The notes beneath the pieces were generated by a model. The model was given only the letters and a program-made list of their open reading frames with translations. It searched no databases and was not told where the DNA came from. From positions 78,041,382 through 78,105,381 of the forward strand of contig CM042016.1 in the NCBI GenBank assembly GCA_023525715.1: a stretch of DNA of 64,000 bases, in the 5' to 3' direction. The translations under genes and the position numbers were made by a program. This DNA comes from Cichorium intybus (taxonomy: Eukaryota > Streptophyta > Magnoliopsida > Asterales > Asteraceae). Shown here in pieces: positions 20,062-31,342 of the stretch (its first letter is position 1; each line of letters opens with the position of its first letter).

Positions 20062-21335
20062 TTATGGATTTCTTCCATCAGGAATGTAACCATCAATTCT
20101 CGTGGGCATGTCATTTTCGGTAATTGCCGAGTGTTGGGCTCCTCGAATTCGGTCGTTGAGATTGGACAAGATAGGAGAACGTATTAGATGAAATGCTTTG
20201 GCATGTTCTTTTCGGCTTAACGTGTTGGCTACGACGTTTGCCTTGCCTGGATGATAGCGTATTTCACACTCGTAATCATTCAGGAGTTCGACCCATCGTC
20301 TTTGCCTCATATTGAGTTCCTTTTGATTAAGAATATGTTGCAAGCTCTAGTGGTCGGTGAAAATTACACATTTAGTGCTGTAAAGGTAATGCCTCCAAAT
20401 TTTAAGAGGGAAAACCACGACACCGAGCTCCAAATCATGAGTCGTATAATTCCTTTCGTGGATATTCAGTTGTCGCGATATGTAAGCTATAACCTTTCCC
20501 CTTTGCATCAAAAAACAACCTAGACCGAGGTTGTAGGCATCGCAATATACCACGAAATCTTCGGATCCTTCAGGGAGTGTAAGAATCGGAGCGTCACACA
20601 ATCTTTGTTTAAGGGTTTGGAAAGCGTCCTCCTGCTTGGGTCCCCAATCAAATGGCGTACCCTTGCAAGTGAGAGAAGTAAGCGGTAAAGCGATCTTTGA
20701 GAAATTTGAAATGAAACGCCGGTAATAGCCGGCTAAACCAAGAAAGGACCGAATTTCTCTGGGGGTACGTGGGGCTTTCCAATTCTTGACTGCTTCAACT
20801 TTTGTGGGATCGACTAAAATACCCTTGTCACTTACAATATGACCGAGGAATTGTACCTCATTTAACCAAAACTTGCATTTCGAAAATTTGGCGTAGAGAG
20901 CCGATTTTCTTGCAACGTTTGGAGAGTTAGGCGAAGGTGTCTTTCATGCTCTGCCTTTGTCTTGGAGTAAATGAGGATGTCATCAATAAAGACGATAACA
21001 AAACGGTCGAGATAAGGTTTAAATACCAGATTCATCAAGTCCATGAATGCGGCAGGGGCATTTGTTATCCCGAAAGGCATAACAGTGAACTCGTAATGTC
21101 CATAGCGGGTTCGGAAAGTGATTGTGGGGATGTCTTCTTCCCGTACTCGAAGTTGGTGATAACCCGAGCGGAGGTCAATTTTTGAAAAGCATGAAGCTCC
21201 TTGAAGCTGATCAAGATGGTCGTCGATCCGAGGTAACGGATATCGATTCTTGAGGGTCAATTTATTTAACTCCCGATAGTCGATACACATACGAAACGAA
21301 CCATCTTTCTTTCTGATGAAGAGAACCGGGTCTCC
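20062..21335 (-). pseudogene. chromovirus reverse transcriptase and RNase H, broken
   Basis: RT motifs are clear: CIDYRELNKLT, FSKIDLRSGYHQ, TRYGHYEFTVMPFG and VFIDDILIYSK with an intact catalytic FIDD. After about 20900 the frame shifts: the conserved LYAKFSKCKFW is readable only in another frame. RNase H (20601-20347: VVYCDAYNLGLG, YISRQLNIHERNY, IWRHYLYSTK) ends at a TAG directly after IFTDH, and the expected continuation (SLQHILNQKELNMRQRRW) resumes in the same frame. Upstream, the protease-RT linker reads HPSTSP-stop-GDPVLF, where a Trp codon is expected, so that stop is probably TGG to TAG. Confidence 0.88.
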
Positions 21336-22266
21336 CTAAGGTGAAGTACTAGGGTGGATAAATCCCTTATCAGTTAATTCTTGGAGCTGACTTGCCAATT
21401 CTTGCATCTCGGCTAGAGCCAATCGATATGGAGACTTGGCTATAGGAGTAGCCTCAAGAACGAGATCGATGCGGAGCTCTAGCTCACGTACTGGAGGGAG
21501 TCCAGATACATCATCGGGAAAGATGTCGGGAAAGTCTCGTATAATTGGAATATCTTCGATCTTCTTTTTTGTGACCTTTGTTTCCACCACATAGGATAAG
21601 AAAGCCATGTATTCTTTACGTAGATATGATCGAGCTTGAGTAAATGACATAAGACTAAGCTTTTTCGAACGACTCTCGCCATAAATACGAAGACTTTGAC
21701 CGTCGGCGAGAGGAATACGAATGAACTTCTCGTAACATACTAATTCAACATGGTTTTGGGATAGCCAATCCATTCCCACAATGATGTCGAAGGTACCAAG
21801 TTCCATAGGAACTAAATTGACGGAAAATTTATGACCGCAAAAATCAAAAGTGCAATCTTGGATGACTACATTGAGTGAAACGTATTTTCCATTGGCGACT
21901 TCTACGGTAAGAATCGTGTGAGGTGTGTGAAGTATGGGCTCAAATTCCAAAGACACAAAACTTTTATCGGCACCTGACTCAAAAAGTACTGACACGTAGC
22001 AGTCATTTATGAGAAATGTACCATTTACGACCTTGTTATCGGTCTGTGCTTGGGTTGCGATAATGACAAAGGCTCGGCCTTTGGGAGCTGGAACCTGCAT
22101 TATCGGATTTGCCTGGGCTTGAGTGTTGATGATATTGACTAGCCTAGGACACGCGTTTCTGAAATGGGTGGGGTCACCACAGTTGAAGCATGTTCCAGTT
22201 GGATACCGGGTTTTTGTTTGCTGATTTGAGTGTAGAGCGAGTGGTCGCTGAGTTTTTGGTGCACGT
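21336..22266 (-). pseudogene. chromovirus gag zinc knuckle and protease, 5'-truncated
   Basis: At about 22195-22150 the minus strand encodes a CCHC knuckle (CFNCGDPTHFRNAC). A retropepsin-like domain follows (254-codon frame 22100-21336). The usual DSGA catalytic triad reads ESGADKSF, so the catalytic Asp is replaced. Later parts fit Ty3 protease (VANGKYVSLN, GTFDIIVGMDWL). The rest of gag is missing because the Athila-1 LTR begins at 22267. Confidence 0.85.
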
Positions 22267-23944
22267 TGTTGTGGTCAAAACAACTCACTTGTAGTTGTCA
22301 TGTCTTTAAAGTCTTAATCTAATTATTTACCTTAATATATGAGTATTAGACAAACGAGCAAACATTACTCGATCATTTAATAGCATAGTTTGGGTAAGTA
22401 AAGGTATCAAATTTCCACAGAGAGTTGTTAACTAATTTAAAGTTTTCAATTATCAATCAAACATTTTAGAGGCGAGTTTTAGTGAAAACTCGTAAAACTT
22501 AGTTTTGAATGTTTATAAAATAGGCGAAATAATAAATTACAATGATTGTAACAATACAACAATAAAAAGATGATATGATCAAATAATAACAAGGTAAACT
22601 TTCACCTAGGATTTGTTGATTCATATAAACTTAGGTTGACTAGTTTTGATTATGTGCAATGAGTTTAAATAGGTTGCATTATGTGGTAGGATCATATGGT
22701 CAATTCACCAATTCTATGATTTCTAAGTTAATATAGCACAATGGTCATGCAACTAAATAACTTATAATCATGAATTATTAATACAATCTAGCATGCAAAC
22801 ATAGTCCATATCCTAATGGTCATAGTAATATGTTCATACAATCAATGGTCATGAGTTGTAACTAAATGTGATATAAGTCTTATTTCACTAATGAAATTTA
22901 TAACTTAGACAACCTTCCTAGTTAAATGGCCAATAACTAGTCCAATGATATATAGTTGTCAATTACACATCACAATGATTCATATAATCAATATGTTTAA
23001 ATGGTCAATAAACTAAATCATATGAAGATGGCTATCAAGAGTACAAACCCTAATCACATTTAATATGTATAGCATGCAAGTTATATATCCTAACCAATGT
23101 TAAACTCGAATCAAGAACTATATCAACACATATTTATATTAATGAATCAACATCACCTAGGCAAAAGTTACAGGGATTTAGCCTAGCATGGTATCAAACA
23201 TACAACAACAATATGAAGAAGACATGATAAAAGATACCAACCGGTTACAATCGATGAATCCTTGCTACAATGAAGATCTTAGCTCCTTCTTGTAATGAAA
23301 ATCACTCTCAACAACAATTAAAATGATGAAATATACGAAATGTATCTAAACTATAGTTTCTTTGCTATATATGTGTCTGTTTAAAGAAGAGGAGAAGGCC
23401 TCAATTTATAGTTGCTGTTCCAGACACCATCGCGTCGCGATCCATATAGGTCGCGTTGCGAAATTTGTAACGTGCTCTTTTGTGCTGGCCAGTGGCCTGA
23501 TGAGTGGACTGTAGTAGGTGTGATGATTATGGTGCATGCCTCCTGATCAGTGGAACGTGGTAGGTGAATCGCGTCGCGACCCCAAAGGAGATCGGGTCAC
23601 GATCTTAGTGAGTTGCGATTTCTTGGTCAGCAATGTGTCACCATCTTGTCAGCATATAGGGTTGCGATCCTGAGTGAGCTAGGTCGCGATCTGGCTCCTG
23701 TTGGGCTTTTTCCTTTATTTTTCGCACGTAAATCTCTATATTCAGCTCTTTTATTCCCGCAAGGTCATTACACTTCTTTTGTTCACTTTTAAGCTTGTAT
23801 TCAGCTCCTTCTTTATCCGTAAAGTTATTTCCCTGAGTTTTGGTAATTTGAACGTATAAGTACATTTTATCTTTATATTATACCAAAACACGTGTTTAAG
23901 CACTCGATATTGCCCAAAATATATGTATAAATTAGGCAATATCA
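22267..23944 (-). repeat. 3' LTR of Athila-1
   Basis: It starts TGTTGTGGTCAAAACAAC and ends GGCAATATCA on the plus strand, 1678 bp. It aligns by eye with the LTRs of the Athila-2 array from its first bases. A TATA box (TATAAATT in minus sense) lies at 23403-23410. Three pairs of TCGCGTCGCGA-like 11-mers follow at 23430/23451, 23569/23592 and 23657/23679. Confidence 0.88.
23403..23700 (-). promoter_or_regulatory. Athila-1 LTR promoter module with paired CpG-rich 11-mers
   Basis: The plus strand reads ATTTATAGTTGCTG and then, 20 bp after the TATA, TCGCGTCGCGA. The 14-nt string is identical to that in the copia element 1 LTR. Pair spacings are 21, 23 and 22 bp. Further weak identity (GGCCA-TGG-CT near 23489) also lines up with element 1. 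Confidence 0.65.
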
Positions 23945-25301
23945 AAATACCCCACACTTGAACTTTGCTTGTCCTCAAGCAAACTACAATTCAAAACCAA
24001 GCCAAGAATTTTGATGTCCAAACAACTTTCAGTTCCCTATCACAGATCTAGCATTTATTACCGATTGTTAAGAATAATGAACTAAAAATAAACATAGTAG
24101 ATTATACCTAGTCCTATGCACACATTTCTAACTTTTCAAAATTTTACACAAACTCTCTTTCTAAAAATGACAAGTCTTTAGTTTGAAAAATATTCATTTT
24201 TACATAACATTGAATACACTATTTGAAGATTCTTTCACCTCAAGACTTTTTGTCGAGTTTCCCATATTTAAAAAGTATGTTGGACTCAATTTATCAAGTT
24301 AAGTTATTATCTCCATTTTTTCGCACCTTTGAAACTCATGATTTTCTATGGAACTCTTGATTACAAATTTTTAACTCACAACTGTACAAAGTTTACTAAT
24401 TCAAATTCCAAAGGCCACTAAGGAAATTCCATGACTTTCGATGACATCCGTGTAGCGAGTTTTCGACAATATTATCCCAAACCAGTTGGTTTTAGGTAAT
24501 AAGGAGTATAAATGCCCGTAGGCCCCATTTTATGTCCACTTGCTCGAATGTCAAAGGCCACTAATTGAATTTTCCTTCCTGAGTTTCAATCTTATGGTAT
24601 TACTTGACTTTTGCTTTTTATCTCACTAGATTTCTTGAGAATTTTTCACATTTTAAGCTCATTTACCGAGGCTTATTTTCCTCAATTCAGTAACATCATA
24701 TAATTCGCACATCTGTAAATAGGGAAACTGACTCAATCTTTTTTTTGGTAAAAACTCAATTTTTAACAACTGATAAATTTTCAATGGGTATATTTCGTTA
24801 TTTATGCAAAACATTTTGTAACTACCATCCTAGAAACTTGTCATCTATAGAACTCGATTTTATATAAAAAATTGAAAAACCAAAATATAAACATAAGATT
24901 AAATTTAATCTACGAATTGATGTTCAAAATATTTTTCTTAACAATTATCTTTTTAGCGTTCAATTTTTGGAATAGATGTTTAAGATAAAACAAATTTAAA
25001 TTGGCTCAGTTAATTTTTGCTCTTACCCTACACTTATTTTATACAATAATTTTATTGTATATATCATTTAAATAAAAAACGAGTTTAATTGGAATGGACT
25101 CCCCTTGGGTAATGAGTCGCGTTGCTTAAAGGACTTTTTTCCACAGAAGAAAATTGCTGAACTGATTGCCAGCATCTGATCAAAACCAAATTCTGCATTA
25201 ACACTCAGAAAAATAATTAAACACACCACGCAATAATAAAGCAAACACACCACACCAATAAAATTAAAATAATCCAAAGTATTTAAATACAAAGGATAAA
25301 G
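23945..25301 (-). other. PPT and 3' untranslated region of Athila-1
   Basis: Next to the LTR the minus strand reads GTGTGGGGTATTT (PPT). It is preceded by TTGAGGACAAGCAAAGTTCA, a motif typical of this position in Athila/Tat-type elements. The rest is AT-rich with no gene. Confidence 0.75.
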
Positions 25302-26650
25302 TCACTCCTCCGCATCATCAAAAGTGGATCCTGAAGCACCACCACCATTGCCAAAGTACTGCTGATACTGAGGTGGCTCAAACCAAGTAGGAACTGGAGG
25401 AACATAAGTCAGGTACGGAATGGAGGGCTGAAAACCCTGGCTCTGGTAGTACTCATGCATCGTGCGTGACATCCACTGATCATGCACCTGTCTGCTCAAC
25501 ATGTCTCTCTCCATCCTCAGATCCATGTTACTTATCTGCCGAGATAAGTTACGCAAGTCTACCTCCAGCTTAGGGACATCAGGCTGTGCTGGTGACCTCT
25601 GTCTATGACGATAATGAGCTCTGGGGTCTGGCTGATGCTGTGGCTGCGGCTAGGATCTGGCTGTGGCTCGGGCTGATCCTCTATATCATGACCATGCTCA
25701 ACAGGGTCAACATCCAGTAGGACATAAGCGCCATGATCGTCTCGTCTAATTACTCTCATCAGCTCTAGATATATTCTCTGCTTGAATCGTGGATCAGACC
25801 TCACAAATCCCCGTGCATGAGGTGATGAGAATACATCGTACAAACCCGCCAGTCGAGTAATCAGATGCCCTCCACAAATGGGGCTTTTCCCATTTGCTCC
25901 CTTTGCCTTCTTTGAAAGAAATACTGCAATAGTGTACGGGATATTAAGGCACACACCCTCTGAAAGCAGACACCATAAGTAGAATACGTCATCGGCTGGT
26001 GCCTTCTCACAGCCCTTACGGTGGTTAACCGTTGTGGCTACGAGTTTGTGAAGAACGCGGTGGACAGGGGAGCGAATACGGCTCTCTACCGCGGTGTGTG
26101 AATCATAGGCCTCATTGGCTATCAGCCCCCAAAAATCTCCCAATCGGAACTCGTCAGGAGGAAACTTGAGGCATGCCTCAAAGAATGTAGAGAATGTGGC
26201 AGAAACAGTCTCCTCCCTCGTATAAAGACCTAGGCGTATCCCTAGATCCACTACGCTGCACTCTCGGCTGACTCCTCCAAGCCTGAAGGAGACTGCAGTC
26301 CAATCCGTCAACTCTTTGTGTTGATCGAAATGCACGATGGATAGGAATTCGAGAGTAAGCACTCGAAAAATCGGCTCCTGGAAATGGAAAAGCTTATTCG
26401 AGGCGTAACAGCAGAACCCGGAAGCAGCGCGCGTCTTGATTGTGAAAGCTGCTAGACGGTTGTCTAGCCCGACTTTTGATGCGAATTCCCAGTCCAACGA
26501 TGGTGGCATGTCAATGTCCTTTTTATGAAGATTTTGTAATTCGTTTAAATATCTCTGTCGTCTCGCTTCATTTATTGTCTCTACAAATTGCAGCCACGGG
26601 TGTGATGGTAAATCTTCTTATGGCTGATCTTGCCCTCTTCTCCTTGCCAT
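25302..26650 (-). pseudogene. Athila env-like / ORF-1 family protein, broken
   Basis: A minus-strand frame starts at ATG 26648-26650 (MARRRGQDQP) just after a plausible acceptor (TTAATTTTTTTACAG). It has a TAA at codon 11, then continues in the same frame for some 360 codons: FRLGGVSRECSVVDLGIRLG, CGGHLITRLAG and DPRFKQRIYLELM are recognisable. This fits the plant Athila ORF-1 / env-like family, which lies after integrase in these elements. The main frame stops at 25559, and an acidic, Tyr/Pro-rich tail (25556-25302) lies in another frame. A homologous but diverged protein is broken by element 3 (51414-63541). No transmembrane segment stands out. Function unknown; an envelope role is only a historical suggestion. 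Confidence 0.78.
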
Positions 26651-27649
26651 TTTATCTGTAAAAAAATTAAAATCAAAATATAGAAAAGAAATTAGCTTGA
26701 AAATAAAAAAAAATTAAAATTTTTTTTGTTCCTAGTTGAAGATCGGGTCGTGATCGTCTGGTCGGGTCGGTTTCTGGATATCCGAGTCTGATCGTTGTCG
26801 GGTCGCGATCCTCATACCGATCGGGTCGCGATCGTGTTATGGGTCGGGTCTTTGGTGTCCGGATCTGATTTGAGTTTCCCTTGAATGTTCAGAGATCGGG
26901 TCGCGATCTATGAAATGGGTCAATGTTCGGGTTGCGATGGTTTAAATGGGTCCGAAGAACTTTCGTTGATTGGGTCGCGATCTATGGAGGTCTTCAAAGA
27001 TGGGGCCGCGATCCTTGAAGATCCGACCTAGGGTTTGCGATTTTCCACTAATTTCAAGCCAAATCTTATCTAATATGATCTAACAATCTAATATGCAAAC
27101 AATTTCAAATCCGGGAATCAAATAAAACCTAATTTCATTCCAATTTCACACATATCTACCTTATTTGTAATGTAAAACGAAGAGGGATCGTGGATTTACA
27201 TACCTTGATCGATGAATTCGAGTTCTGGAACAATAGAAGAATCAAGATCGCGATTTACCGTGGGAGATCGGGATGCGAAGGGTGAGTGGGATAAAAGTGA
27301 AAAAGGAATGAACCGGTTATGTTTTTACCCCTGCCGCTACGTCGATTCGCGATAGTATACATGATCGGGTCGCGATGTTCAAACTTGACGTGCTATGGGC
27401 TTGGCCTCTTTGCTGCGATCGCGCCCCGATGGGCTTCACGATCGGGTCGCGATCTCCCTCAGTGGTGTTTTCTTCCCCCGTTTTTCTTCTTTGCTTTTGA
27501 TGATCTTATTTATTTATTTATTTATTTATATTTTTTTATATCAAAGAAAAACAATAAATAACACATACCAATCAACAAACTCAGGTTGCCTCCCGGAAGC
27601 GTTTCTTTTTCATAGATTTGGAGTCATTTTAGCTGGACTCCGTCCCCCT
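26651..27649 (-). other. spacer between integrase and env-like ORF with TCGGGTCGCGA repeats
   Basis: Between poly-A/T stretches lie about eight copies of GATCGGGTCGCGATC or decayed forms: 26743, 26798, 26821, 26896, 26927, 26970, 27001, 27365 and 27442 (start of the 11-mer core). Two neighbours are exactly 23 bp apart (26798/26821). A TTTA microsatellite lies near 27505-27530. Plus-strand frames here are by-products of the repeats. Confidence 0.8.
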
Positions 27650-28499
27650 CTAAGGTTCTACGGATTGGAGTGTGATATCTTCACGTTCGTTGTCGTCTTG
27701 AACGCCTTCTTCGTATGTCTTCAACCTGTGACCGTTCACTTTGAAACTTCCTCCACCCTCTTTAAAAAGATTCACAGCCCCGTGTGGATATATCTCTTTA
27801 ATTGTGAATGGTCCATACCAACGTGTTTTCAATTTTCCTGGAAAAAGTCTTAAGCGTCAGTTATAAAGAAGTACTTTTTTGCCTGGTTGGAAATCTTTGT
27901 TTCCTTTTAACCATGAATCGTGCCACATCTTGGTTTTGTCTTTGTAGATCACCGAGTTTTCGTAGGCGTCATTTCTCAGTTCATTAAGCTCATTCAATTG
28001 ACAAAAATGGTTAGTACTGGCAAGATTATAATCCAAATTACATGTTTTCAAAGCCCAAAATGCCTTGTGTTCAACCTCTACTGGGAGGTGACAAGCTTTT
28101 CCGTATACCAATCTGTATAGGGTGGTGCCAATTGGAGTATTAAAAGCGGTCCGAAAAGCCCAGAGTGCATCATCAAGCTTTTCTGACCAATCCTTTCGAC
28201 TACTTCCCACGGATCTTTCCAAAATGCGTTTTAAAGCTCGGTTTGTGATATCCGTTTGACCACTGGATTATGGGTGATAAGGTGTGGCTAGTCGATGGGT
28301 CACCCCATACTTATTTAAAGCATTTTCCATTTGTTTGTTGCAAAAATGAGTACCCCTATCGCTTATACGAGCTTTAGGAACACCGAAACGTGCAAAAATG
28401 GTTTTAAGAAATTTTACCACACCTCGCGCATCATTTGTGGGTAAGGCTTTTGCTTCAGCCCACTTTGATACATAATCAACCGCAACCAAAATATATTTG
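27650..28499 (-). pseudogene. Athila integrase, C-terminal two-thirds, broken
   Basis: One minus-strand frame contains YILVAVDYVSKWAEA with the first catalytic Asp, FGVPKARISDRGTHF with the second, THRLATPYHP then stop, LERSVGSSRKDWSEKLD, and IGTTLYRLVYGKACHLPVE. After a second stop come GKLKTRWYGPFTIKEIYP and NGHRLKTYEEG. This is the Athila/Tat integrase type. The stops are TAA at about 28265 (a Gln codon is expected in HPQTSGQ) and TGA near 27856 (LLYN-stop-RLRLFPG). The zinc-binding N-terminus is missing: at 28500 the sequence passes into an unrelated LTR-like segment. Confidence 0.88.
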
Positions 28500-29718
28500 T
28501 GTAACACCAAATACTTGTGAAAAGTATTTGAAAGTTAATTCTAGTAAAAAGGGGTAAATTGGTCATTTTACCATAAAAGGGTAATTTGGTGATTTGACCA
28601 AGTGAAGGACCAATTATGTAAAAATATTGTTTACTTGTGGTAAAAACATAAGAAATGAGAGTTATATGTGATAAAATGTGAGAAAAGTGCCAAAAGTTCA
28701 AGAAATGGAACTTAGGGACTAAATTTGTAAAACTGGAAAATATAAAAGAGAGAAATATCTCTCATAATTGTGGCTGAACATAGAGAAGCATCGGGAAGGG
28801 TTTCTCGCATACGATTTTTGAAAGTTCTGGAAGATTAGAAGAAGGAATTGAACACAAACTTGGAATTGATGATACCCAAGTCAAATAAGGTTAGTAATTC
28901 TATCTTCTAACCTAAGTTCTTGATGTGTTCTTCGTGGGATGAATTGAAAATGAAATTACAGTTATGGTTCAAGAGGTTTAAATGAATTCTAAGACTCAAA
29001 CATGTTTGTGTTGTAAGAACAAATATCAAATTGAAAGTATGTTGCTATTAGTGAAAATTTGGAATTTTGCTCAAGAACCCTAGAATACAAGTTTATATGA
29101 TTCAGTGGATTCTAATGGGTTTTAATGAGTTCCAAATGTTGCTAGAGATGAGAATAATCAGTAGAAGTGATTAATTTTGAATAATTTCGGTTTTGAACCA
29201 AAATTGTGAAAACGGGAATTTTTGGAAATGGATTGGAATTACCATTTCCATTGTTTAAAACTTGAAGTAAATGAAGGGTTTTGGTCCTGGAACAAACCCC
29301 TACCGATTAAGTAGGGTATTAAGCACTTAATATGAGAAAATGAGATTTTGTAGCATAAAAATCGGAGGTTCTGGTCTGCTGTGCAGCCTTCGCAACGCGA
29401 CCACTATGGGTCTCGCGACGCGACGTCGCGACAGATTTGGGAGCATTTCCCTTGAACTTCCTGTTAAAAGTTTTGGCAATTTCAATTTTGGAATTTGATG
29501 CTAGACTTGTCCGTTTGACCTCAAATTTTAAACATAGGTCCAATATGGTATAAAACTTCATGGAAAATTGTCAGAATGAGAATACGATCTCCCGAAAGTA
29601 CTGTAGCAAAATACGTGTATTTTGGGAAAATGTATAATTTATAGAAAGATGGTAATTGAAAGTTATCATCTAGAAATGGTCCCCAATTGTGCTATATTGG
29701 ACTCTTGTGTAGTAGAGT
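28500..29718 (+). repeat. LTR-like fragment, orientation probably plus
   Basis: It begins TGTAACACC, a common start of plant chromovirus LTRs, exactly where the Athila-1 integrase breaks off. It has a TATA box (TATAAAAG, 28741-28748) followed by leader-like sequence. It ends abruptly where the Athila-2 LTR begins, after AGAGT (29714-29718). A pair of CpG-rich 11-mers, TCGCAACGCGA and TCGCGACGCGA, lies at 29390/29413. No gene is visible. The partner end would be outside the window. Confidence 0.4.
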
Positions 29719-30879
29719 TGTTGTGTTCAAAACAACTCACTTGTAGTTGTTATGTTTCTAAAGTATTAAACCAATTATCTACCTTATTATATGACTATTA
29801 GACTTACGAGCAAGTATTACTCGATCATTTAATAGTATAGTTTGGGTAAGTAAAGGTATCGAATTTCCACAGGGAGTTATTAATTAACTAAAAGTCTCCA
29901 ATTATCAATCAAACAATTTAGAGGCGAGTTTTAGTAAAAACTCGTAAAACTAAGTTTTGGATGCTTGTAAAATAGACGAAATAATAAATAACAACTATCG
30001 TAACAACACGACAATAAAGAGATAATATGATCAAATGATAACAAGGGAAGCTTTCGCCTAGGATTTGTTGATTCATATAAACATATGTTGACTAGTTTTG
30101 ATTATGTGTAATGAGTTAAAATAGGTTGCATTAAGTGGTAGGATCATATGGTCAAGTCACCAATTATGTGATTTCTAAGTTAATATGGCACAATGGTCAT
30201 GTAACTAAATAACTTATAATCATGGAATATTAATATAATCTAGCATGCAAATATAGTCCATATCCTAATGGTCATAGTGATATGTTCATACAATCAAAGG
30301 TCATGAGTTGCAACTAAATGTGATATAAGTATTATTTCACTAATCAAGTTTATAATTTAGATAACTTCCCTAGTTAAATGGTCAATAACTAGTCCAAAGA
30401 TATATAATTTTCAATTACACATAACAATGGTTCATATGATTAATTCGTTTAAATGGTCAATAAACTTAAGCATATGAAGATGGCTATCAAGAATACAAGC
30501 TTTAATCACATTCAATAATATAGCATGCAAATTATATATCCTAACCGATTTTAAACTCGAATCAAGAACTAAATCAACACATATTTATATTAATGAATCA
30601 ACATCACCTAGGCAAAAGCTCCAGGGATCTAGCCTAGCATGGTATCAAATATACAACAACAATATGAAGAATACATGATAAAAGATACCAACCGGTTATA
30701 ATCGATGAATCCTTGCTACAATGAAGATCTTAGCTCCTTTTAATGTAAATAACTCTCAAAAACATTTATCATACATGAAATGGTGAAATACACGAAATAT
30801 ACTAGCTCTAGAATGTCAATTCTCTGATTTCTCTCTTGGATTTTAGCATTGGTCCCCAAAATGGTCGTACATGGCCTTG

Positions 30880-31160
30880 TATTTATAGCTGGTGAAGGCT
30901 CAGGGCGCGGTGCGCCTGGTGGACGAGAGCTGGCTGACTTTATCGCTGGAAAGGCCACGTGATAGTTCGCTTTTAAGATCGGATCTAGGGCGCGGTGCGT
31001 ACAAAAGTAAGGCGTGGTGCGCCTATGCACATGTTAGGCAACCCGGTTGAATCATTGGAAGAACCCACGCTTCATTATTTTAATGCCAAGTAGCCAAAAA
31101 TGTCGATAACTGGCATCTTCAGAGGCGCGTTGCGCCTATGGTCTGGGCGGGGTGTGCCCT
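30880..31160 (-). promoter_or_regulatory. Athila-2 LTR promoter module with paired GGCGCGGTGCGCC
   Basis: A TATA box (TATAAATA in minus sense) lies at 30880-30887. GGCGCGGTGCGCC-like 13-mers lie at 30904, 30989/31011 (22 bp apart) and 31124/31146 (22 bp apart). In the fourth LTR (TATA 35773-35780) the first site is itself a pair, 35797/35818. The layout matches the modules of Athila-1 and copia element 1, although the motif differs. Confidence 0.6.
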
Positions 31161-31324
31161 GGTCGATTTCACTATTTCACTTGGTTTCTTTTAAAGCTCA
31201 AATCTCTAGTAAAATCCGATCTTTTGCTCCATACGTGTCTTTTAGCTACAAAATGTATTTTTAAGCATATTAGGTATCTTAAGTTCATGAAATGTATGAA
31301 ACTATACTAAAAATGACACTGATA

Positions 31325-31342
31325 TCCCCGGCAACGGCGCCA
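31325..31342 (-). other. primer-binding site, tRNA-Asp, between LTR copies 1 and 2
   Basis: The minus strand reads TGGCGCCGTTGCCGGGGA, a perfect 18-nt complement of the plant tRNA-Asp(GUC) 3' end including CCA. It is usual for Athila. Confidence 0.92.

Larger units (their letters stand above)
22267..28499 (-). mobile_element. Athila-type Ty3 retrotransposon remnant (Athila-1)
   Basis: In minus sense it reads integrase C-terminal half, spacer, env-like ORF, 3' UTR, PPT, 3' LTR, which is the Athila arrangement. Everything upstream of the integrase core (gag, PR, RT) is missing because the element is cut at 28500 by another LTR-like sequence. It is inserted in the chromovirus gag, and five bases CACGT (22262-22266) precede its LTR. 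Confidence 0.85.

Noticed and set aside
27319..27853. Plus-strand frames of 80 and 152 codons
   Set aside because: They run antisense to the Athila-1 integrase end and through the CpG repeats and a TTTA microsatellite.
31325..31342. tRNA-Asp 3' end (and its copies at 32955 and 34585) as a possible tRNA gene
   Set aside because: Only the last 18 nt match and they adjoin LTR ends. They are retrotransposon primer-binding sites.
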